Shown: piece after piece, positions 59,180 to 64,000 of the stretch
Layout of the letters: each line of letters begins with the position of its first letter
How positions within the stretch are numbered: the stretch's first letter is position 1
From: Allobosea caraganae
GTDB taxonomy: Bacteria > Pseudomonadota > Alphaproteobacteria > Rhizobiales > Beijerinckiaceae
DNA: 64,000 nucleotides
Direction: 5' to 3'
NCBI RefSeq assembly: GCF_003351345.1
Contig: NZ_QQTO01000033.1
Location: forward strand, 62,001 to 126,000
Notes under the pieces: model-generated
The model's database searches: none
The model's input: only the letters and a program-made list of their open reading frames with translations
Told to the model about the DNA's origin: nothing
Made by a program: the position numbers and the translations under genes

Positions 59180-60097
59180 ATGACCGAACCCTACAAGGGC
59201 ATTCTCCCCATCGCGCCGACCATCTTCCACGACAATGGCGACCTCGACATCGAGGGCAACAAGCGCGTCATGGACCTGATGGTCGACCAGGGCTGCGACG
59301 CCATCTGCATCCTGGCGAACTTCTCCGAGCAATTCCTGCTCACCGACGAGGAGCGCCACCATGTCATGCGGCTCTCGCTTGAGCAGGTCGCGGGCCGCGT
59401 GCCGGTCATCGTCACGACCTCGCATTTCTCGACCCGCATCGCCGCGCAGCGTGCCAAGGCCGCGGCCGATGCCGGCGCCAAGATGCTGATGATGATGCCG
59501 CCTTATCACGGCGCGCTGCTCAAGGCCGACGAGCAGGGCATGATCGAGCATTTCAAGGCCGTGGCCGATGCATGCGGCCTGCCGATCATCCTGCAGGACG
59601 CGCCGCTCTCGGGCGTGACGCTGACCGTGCCCTTCATGCTTAGGCTCGCGAAGGAGGTGCCGCTCGTCCGCTACTTCAAGATCGAGGTGCCGGGCACGGC
59701 GAACAAGCTGCGCGCGCTGATCGAGGCCGGTGGCGACGCCATCGTCGGCCCCTTCGACGGCGAAGAGGGCATCACCCTGATGGCCGATCTCGATGCCGGC
59801 GCCACCGGCACGATGACGAGCGCGATGATCCCCGACCTGATCAAGCCGATCCTCGGCCTGCACGCCTCGGGCGATCGCAAGGGCGCTGCCGCGCTCTACG
59901 GCAAGCTGCTGCCGATCATCAATTACGAGAACCGCCAATGCGGCCTGCGCTCGGCCAAGGCGGTGATGAAGGAGGGCGGCGTCATCAAGAGCGAGGCGGT
60001 GCGCCACCCGCTGACGCCGCTGCACCCCAAGACCCGCGAGGGCCTGATCGAGCTGGCGCGCGAACTCGACCCGCTGGCGCTGCGCTGGGGGAAGTGA
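59180..60097 (+). CDS. DapA-superfamily dehydratase, similar to L-2-keto-3-deoxyarabonate dehydratase
   Basis: ATG 59180 gives a 305-residue TIM barrel. The Schiff-base Lys is K167 (YFKIEVPG). Classical DapA motifs are altered: GTTGE is ANFSE (46-50) and the catalytic YNVP is QDAP (139-142). From memory the whole sequence closely follows the Azospirillum L-2-keto-3-deoxyarabonate dehydratase (CILANFSEQF, TTSHFSTR, MMPPYHGA, INYENRQ). That enzyme converts a 2-keto-3-deoxy sugar acid to 2-oxoglutarate semialdehyde. In this operon the deoxy acid would come from the PdxA-like/SAF-oxidoreductase branch; that linkage is inferred. Confidence 0.85.
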   Translation: MTEPYKGILPIAPTIFHDNGDLDIEGNKRVMDLMVDQGCDAICILANFSEQFLLTDEERHHVMRLSLEQVAGRVPVIVTTSHFSTRIAAQRAKAAADAGAKMLMMMPPYHGALLKADEQGMIEHFKAVADACGLPIILQDAPLSGVTLTVPFMLRLAKEVPLVRYFKIEVPGTANKLRALIEAGGDAIVGPFDGEEGITLMADLDAGATGTMTSAMIPDLIKPILGLHASGDRKGAAALYGKLLPIINYENRQCGLRSAKAVMKEGGVIKSEAVRHPLTPLHPKTREGLIELARELDPLALRWGK

Positions 60098-60108
60098 AGG
60101 TCTGGCGC

Positions 60109-60477
60109 TTACTGCAGTGTAGCTGCCAGCCCCAATTGGCTGGCAACGCCGTTGAGGCGCTTGTCGCGGGTCCAAATGCTAGCTCCGTCGGTCAAGCGGA
60201 CCGAGGCGAGCAAATGGACATCGACGAGTCCCACGCCCAAGCCGAACAGGGCGTGGCGCTCGATGAAATGTAGTACTTCCACATGTGTCGCCATGATCGC
60301 GTGCGGCAGGTGCGAAAAATCGCGCAGGATCATTTCGCGCTGGCGCAGATGTCCGAGCGCGAGTTCGCCTAGGACAAATGGATGCATCAGTACGTGGCCG
60401 GTCTTGAGCAGGCCGGCGAGCATGCTGTCTTTGGCGCGCAGATGGTCGATCCAGATCGACGTATCGACCAGGATCAT
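60109..60477 (-). CDS. vapC: VapC family PIN-domain toxin
   Basis: ATG 60477 gives 122 residues. MILVDTSIWIDHLR has the first PIN Asp residue, VLGELALGH the conserved Glu, and LGLGVGLVDVHLLASVRL the third acidic motif. These are the acidic residues of a PIN-domain ribonuclease. The start overlaps the stop of the antitoxin gene by 4 bp (60474-60477), the usual toxin-antitoxin coupling. It converges on the DapA-like gene 11 bp away. Confidence 0.92.
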   Translation of the reverse strand: MILVDTSIWIDHLRAKDSMLAGLLKTGHVLMHPFVLGELALGHLRQREMILRDFSHLPHAIMATHVEVLHFIERHALFGLGVGLVDVHLLASVRLTDGASIWTRDKRLNGVASQLGLAATLQ

Positions 60478-60674
60478 GCTTGGGGGGCTTGCCGCCGCCG
60501 GGGTGCGGCTTCGAGATCGGGCTCTGTGCCGCCGAGCCGCGCCAGGCGCCGCGCGCTTTCGCGCTCGATCAATGCTTTCAGCGCTTCTCGGACCAGGACG
60601 GATTTTTCTTTGTGGCCCGTATAGGCTTGAGCTTGGGCAACGAGGTCGTCGTCGAGGGCGATGGTGGTTCGCAT
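60474..60674 (-). CDS. vapB: VapB-type antitoxin (ribbon-helix-helix)
   Basis: The 66-residue protein begins MRTTIALDDDLVAQAQAYTG, the ribbon-helix-helix DNA-binding region, and continues KSVLVREALKALIERESARRLARLGG before an Ala/Pro/Arg tail that would cover the VapC site. It neutralises VapC and represses its own promoter. A 14-nt inverted repeat at 60702-60715 lies 28 bp upstream and is a likely operator. Confidence 0.9.
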   Translation of the reverse strand: MRTTIALDDDLVAQAQAYTGHKEKSVLVREALKALIERESARRLARLGGTEPDLEAAPRRRQAPQA

Positions 60675-60694
60675 GCTGACCTCCAATGAAGCAC

Positions 60695-60715
60695 GATATA
60701 AGCATCGTATGATGC
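60695..60715 (-). promoter_or_regulatory. Probable vapBC promoter/operator
   Basis: GCATC-GTAT-GATGC at 60702-60715 is a perfect inverted repeat, adjacent to GATATAAG (read TTATAT on the minus strand), which could be the -10 box of vapB. Overlap of operator and promoter fits autoregulation. Confidence 0.5.
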
Positions 60716-60841
60716 CGATTTCAATGCCTCGAAGCGGTGCCGCTTGTTCAAAGCCGCCTCGCTGCTGTAGCAGCTTGGCAAGCAGCGGGCGGCCGGCGCA
60801 CGATGCGCGAAGACCGACTCTCGACCGATAGGGACGAAACC

Positions 60842-61600
60842 ATGGCCACGACGACCGAAACCACGTTGCGCGACGCCTTCGTCAAGGCGCGGCGCGAGCG
60901 CAGCCTGGTCGATATCGAGACCTTGCCGGTTCCCGCCAGCCTGGAGGAGGCGCTCTCGGTCCAGGCCGATGTCAGCAGCGCCATGGGCTATTCCCATCTC
61001 GGCTGGAAGGTCTCGATCGCCCCGGACGGCCGCGGATTGATCGGCCTGATGCCGGGGCCGTTCCTCAAGCCGGGCGACACCTATCGCTCGGTGCCGGGCG
61101 CCGAGCTGCGCGTCGAGATCGAGATCGGCATTCGCCTCGGCCGCGACATGCCGCGCCGGCCGGGCAAGCCCTATTCGCGCGCCGAGCTGCTGGAGCACTG
61201 CCACAGCGCCTTCGTCGGCATCGAGGTCGTCGAGAGCCGCATCGCCGACTGGACCCATGTCCAGTTCCCGCTCTGGCTCGCCGATGCGATGGGCCATGGC
61301 GGCTACCTGATCGGCCAGGACGTGCCGTTCGAGGTCTTCGATTCGATCGGCGAGCTGACCTGCACGATCGAGCTCGACGGCGACGTGCTCTACGACAAGC
61401 CGGCCGTCCACGGCAACGGCGACGCGCTCGCCCCGGTCCTGGCCTGGGCCAATCGCGAGCACGAGAGCGCGCTTGGCGGCCTCGTCGCCGGCCAGGTCAT
61501 CACCACCGGCAGCCTGTGCGGCGGCGTGCTGGCGCCGAATCTCGGCCCGGTCATCGCCAGGCTCGACCCGCTGGCGGCGATCTCCTTCGCGCTGGCTTGA
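60842..61600 (+). CDS. 2-keto-4-pentenoate hydratase/fumarylacetoacetase-fold family protein
   Basis: ATG 60842 gives 252 residues. SHLGWKVSIAPDGRGLIGLMPGPFL, RVEIEIGIRLGRDMP (metal-binding acidic ExE), FVGIEVVESRI and PAVHGNGDALAPVLAWAN follow the MhpD-like hydratase/decarboxylase fold; a C-terminal VITTGSLCGGV closes the active site. Members hydrate 2-keto-4-pentenoate or decarboxylate 4-oxalocrotonate. It follows the PdxA-like/Tct operon on the same strand but is separated by vapBC, so it may be part of the same pathway. Confidence 0.85.
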   Translation: MATTTETTLRDAFVKARRERSLVDIETLPVPASLEEALSVQADVSSAMGYSHLGWKVSIAPDGRGLIGLMPGPFLKPGDTYRSVPGAELRVEIEIGIRLGRDMPRRPGKPYSRAELLEHCHSAFVGIEVVESRIADWTHVQFPLWLADAMGHGGYLIGQDVPFEVFDSIGELTCTIELDGDVLYDKPAVHGNGDALAPVLAWANREHESALGGLVAGQVITTGSLCGGVLAPNLGPVIARLDPLAAISFALA

Positions 61601-61625
61601 TTGCGCGCTGGCTTGATCGATGATC

Positions 61626-61647
61626 TCGCATCTTTCAAAGGATGCGA
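61626..61647 (+). terminator. Hairpin downstream of the hydratase gene
   Basis: TCGCATC at 61626-61632 pairs with GATGCGA at 61641-61647, with a short loop that can extend the stem. It lies 26 bp after the hydratase stop. It lacks a T-run, so terminator function is uncertain. Confidence 0.35.
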
Positions 61648-61815
61648 TCAGAACTTCCTGAAACCGTCTGGTTACCATGAGGCTATATGAGCCTAACCTG
61701 ACTTCGGGCGGGTCGATGAGGTGGGGACGCCGCGCGCGAGATTGTGGTCGAGGCGCGGCGTGATCATAAAGTCATCTCATTCTGTTGGTTCTAGTGGTGT
61801 TGCGTTGGAGGATGG

Positions 61816-63828
61816 ATGCGGGGATGGCGGCGTAGGGGGCGGAGAATTGCGGGGCTGAGCGGCTGCGCCGCCGCTGCTATGCTTGCCGTCCAGCCGCTGC
61901 CGGCCGAAGCCTTCGATTTCTCCTCGCTCGACATCTTCGGCCTGTTCGGCTCGAAGGAGCAGCCGCCGGCGGTCAGCGCCGACACCTTGCCCTACAAGCT
62001 CGAATTCGACCTCGGCGACGCCGCCGATGCCAAGGCGCTGACCCGCACCTTGCAGGACGCCTCGCTGCTCTATCGGCTGCGGCAGGATGCGCCGCCCGAT
62101 GGCGAGACGCTGGCGCGCCGCATGGCCGCCGACCTTAATCCGCTGGTCGATGCGCTCTGGTCGCAGGGCTATTTCAACGCCGACGTGACGCTCGAAGTCG
62201 ATGGCGCCCGCCTGCGCGTCGGCGGCGAGCCGGATGCCGGCCTGGTGCGCGCCCTCGAAGCCTATCGCAATCGCGAGCCGGCACCGATCAAGGTCGAAAT
62301 CGCGCCCGGCCCGGTCTTCGGCCTGCGCAAGGTCGATATTCTGGAGCGCGGCGAGGTCGGCGCTCCCAGCATCGCCGATCCCCAGAAGGTCGCGAAGCTC
62401 AAGCCCGGCGATGCCGCGACGGCCTCGGCCCTGCGCTCGGCTCAAGCCGCGCTGGTCGACTACCTGCGCGCCCAGTCGCGCCCGCTCGCCAAGATCGTCG
62501 AGCTCAGGCCCGTCGTCGATCATGCCGCGCGCATCATGGACGTGACCTATGTCGTCGATCCCGGTCCGCTCGCCGGCTTCGGCGACATCGCCATCGGCGG
62601 CACGGTCGATGTCCCGCCCGAGGTCGTGCGCTCCTTCATCTATCTGGAACCGGGCGATCCCTATTCACCCAAGGCGCTGGCGGATACGCGCAAGTCGATC
62701 ACCTCGATCCCGGCAATAGGCTCCGCGCGCATCCGCGAGGGCGACAAGCTCGATGGCAACGGCAACCTGCCGATCTTCGTCGAGGTCACGGAGCGGCCTA
62801 AGCGTCTGATCGGCTTCTCCGCTCGCTACTCGACCATCGATGGCCCGGCGGTGAAGACCTATTGGGAGCACCGCAACCTGTTCGGCGGCGCCGAGCGCCT
62901 GCGGCTCGAAGCCGACATCTTCCTGGCGCCGCGCATCGACGGCAGCTCGATCCAGCGGTTCGGCGACTTCGAGCAGTCCGATCTCGGTGGCCGCTTCTCC
63001 TTCAGCTTCATGAAGCCGGCGCTGAATGGCAGCCGCTACGACCTGCTGGTCGACGGCATGGCCACGCGCGAGCGCGTCGGCACCAATCGTTATGGCGGTT
63101 ACACCGCGCGCTACGCCAACATCACGACCAGCATCCGCCGCCGCTTCAGCGACACCTTCTCGGTCCAGGCCGGGCTGGAGGTCGAGCGCGGCCAGACCAG
63201 CGACGTGCTCGGCCAGGTCGACTACACCCTCGTCGGCATCCCGCTCTCGGTGAAATACGATTCGACCGATAGCCTGCTAGACCCGACCCGCGGCATCCGC
63301 GCCACCGCCTCGGTGGCGCCCTATGCCATGTTCGGCGACAACACCAACGCGCTCTTCCAGACCAAGGCGTCGATCGCCGGCTACTACGCGCTCGATGAGG
63401 ACGCCCGCTACGTCCTGGCCGGGCGCGTCGGCTTCGGCTCGATCGCCGGCGCCGATCTCGACGAGATCCCGGCGACGCGGCGCTTCTATGCCGGCGGCGG
63501 CGGCTCGGTGCGCGGCTATGCCTATCGCTCGCTCTCGCCGCTCGGCCCGCTCAACCGCCTGACCGGCGGTCGCAGCCTGTTCGAGGCCTCGGCCGAGGCC
63601 CGCATCAAGATCACCGAGACGATCGGCATCGTGCCGTTCTTTGATGCCGGCATGGCCTTCGCGTCGGAGCTCCCGAACTTCAAGGAGACATTGGCGCTCT
63701 CGGCCGGGCTTGGCCTGCGCTACTATACGCCGATCGGGCCGATCCGGCTCGATGTCGCGGCGCCGCTCAACCCGCGCAAGGGCGACAAGCCCGTTGCGGT
63801 CTATATCAGCATCGGACAGGCCTTCTGA
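61816..63828 (+). CDS. tamA: Translocation and assembly module protein TamA (Omp85 family)
   Basis: The 670-residue outer-membrane protein starts with a basic N-terminus and hydrophobic CAAAAMLAVQPLPAEA signal peptide. POTRA-like modules occupy about residues 55-320 (LEFDLGDAADAKALTRTLQD, VKVEIAPGPVFGLRKVDI-like segments). An Omp85 barrel follows with the conserved loop motif GGGGSVRGYAYRSLSPLGP near residue 565 and the final strand AVYISIGQAF ending in Phe. TamA works with inner-membrane TamB, whose gene starts inside the TamA stop (TGATG), in delivering lipids or proteins to the outer membrane. Confidence 0.94.
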   Translation: MRGWRRRGRRIAGLSGCAAAAMLAVQPLPAEAFDFSSLDIFGLFGSKEQPPAVSADTLPYKLEFDLGDAADAKALTRTLQDASLLYRLRQDAPPDGETLARRMAADLNPLVDALWSQGYFNADVTLEVDGARLRVGGEPDAGLVRALEAYRNREPAPIKVEIAPGPVFGLRKVDILERGEVGAPSIADPQKVAKLKPGDAATASALRSAQAALVDYLRAQSRPLAKIVELRPVVDHAARIMDVTYVVDPGPLAGFGDIAIGGTVDVPPEVVRSFIYLEPGDPYSPKALADTRKSITSIPAIGSARIREGDKLDGNGNLPIFVEVTERPKRLIGFSARYSTIDGPAVKTYWEHRNLFGGAERLRLEADIFLAPRIDGSSIQRFGDFEQSDLGGRFSFSFMKPALNGSRYDLLVDGMATRERVGTNRYGGYTARYANITTSIRRRFSDTFSVQAGLEVERGQTSDVLGQVDYTLVGIPLSVKYDSTDSLLDPTRGIRATASVAPYAMFGDNTNALFQTKASIAGYYALDEDARYVLAGRVGFGSIAGADLDEIPATRRFYAGGGGSVRGYAYRSLSPLGPLNRLTGGRSLFEASAEARIKITETIGIVPFFDAGMAFASELPNFKETLALSAGLGLRYYTPIGPIRLDVAAPLNPRKGDKPVAVYISIGQAF

Positions 63829-64000
63829 TGAGGAAGCGGCCGAACCTTTCGCGCCTGGCGCTCCTCGCCCTCCTGCTCCTGGCGGGGCTGGCGATCTTCT
63901 CGCGCGTCCCCGGCGAAGCCCAGAACGCCGATAGCGACAAGGGCATCGTCGCCGACCTGATCTCGCGGGCGCTCTCGACGCCGAACAGCCAGGTCTCGAT
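63828..64000 (+). CDS. tamB: TamB, N-terminal fragment (continues beyond window)
   Basis: ATG 63828 overlaps the tamA stop by one base. The first 57 codons read MRKRPNLSRLALLALLLLAGLAIFSRV, a single N-terminal membrane anchor, followed by GIVADLISRALSTPNSQVS, the usual opening of TamB/AsmA-like proteins after the anchor. The position after tamA supports the assignment. The rest is outside the window. Confidence 0.88.
   Translation, partial: MRKRPNLSRLALLALLLLAGLAIFSRVPGEAQNADSDKGIVADLISRALSTPNSQVS

Noticed and set aside
60109..60674. Antisense RNA or type I toxin-antitoxin explanation for the minus-strand ORFs
   Set aside because: The PIN-domain and ribbon-helix-helix motifs with a 4-bp overlap are standard type II vapBC.

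Overview
The window is a high-GC chromosomal segment from an alphaproteobacterium of the order Hyphomicrobiales (Rhizobiales). A Bosea-like organism is my best guess. It rests on the GC-rich codon use, the lysC/ubiG neighbourhood, the two ethylmalonyl-CoA pathway genes (crotonyl-CoA carboxylase/reductase and methylsuccinyl-CoA dehydrogenase), the many ABC and tripartite (Tct) importers, and several families of short palindromic intergenic repeats. I see no rRNA, tRNA, CRISPR array, insertion sequence or prophage. The genes are tightly packed on both strands.

Layout. 1-4.3 kb: an aldo/keto reductase tail, two divergent citrate-synthase-family genes (one with an N-terminal DNA-binding domain), an HpxZ-like protein and a glutamine-amidotransferase-like protein. 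4.3-10.8 kb: a solute-binding-protein/permease/permease importer without ATPase genes, divergent from an operon of a LacI-HTH::PfkB-kinase fusion, a BtpA/SgcQ-like protein and a ribokinase-family kinase. A perfect LacI-type palindrome lies between the two transcription units. 10.8-17.1 kb: hydrolase, ketopantoate reductase, EamA exporter with divergent TetR, an amine-oxidase-like FAD enzyme, a truncated haemoglobin and an old-yellow-enzyme. 17.2-22.3 kb: a large FAD/Fe-S 2-hydroxyacid dehydrogenase, an FCD-GntR regulator and a class V (glyoxylate) aminotransferase. The two enzyme genes share a 15-nt inverted upstream element.

22.5-31 kb: enoyl-CoA hydratase, transglutaminase-like protein, 2OG-Fe(II) oxygenase, an acyl-CoA dehydrogenase/APH-kinase pair resembling a split ACAD10/11, DUF2239, lysC, ubiG, DUF4180 and a small YeaQ-like membrane protein. 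31-36.5 kb: ccr and mcd, with a BrkB-type membrane protein and an EamA exporter between them. 36.5-45.5 kb: two orphan proteins (one an HExxH metallopeptidase), a Tat-exported cyclic-nucleotide phosphodiesterase/3'-nucleotidase, a MaoC/FAS1-like dehydratase, aldehyde and alcohol dehydrogenases and a Gfo/Idh/MocA oxidoreductase. 45.7-51.9 kb: a complete branched-chain-amino-acid-type ABC transporter (LivKHMGF order), an NAD-type shikimate/quinate dehydrogenase homologue and a decapitated LysR remnant.

52.5-61.6 kb: a catabolic-looking locus. A GntR regulator and a SAF-domain oxidoreductase diverge from a PdxA-like dehydrogenase, TctC-TctB-TctA and a 2-keto-3-deoxyarabonate-dehydratase-like DapA homologue; a vapBC module and a hydratase follow. 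The PdxA-like enzyme keeps the metal-binding histidines but lacks residues that bind the phosphorylated substrate in E. coli PdxA, so a new, non-phosphorylated acid pathway is a reasonable hypothesis. 61.8 kb to the end: tamA and the start of tamB. The strongest candidates for undescribed biology are the HTH-kinase fusion locus (about 4.3-10.8 kb) and the PdxA-like/Tct locus (52.5-60.1 kb).
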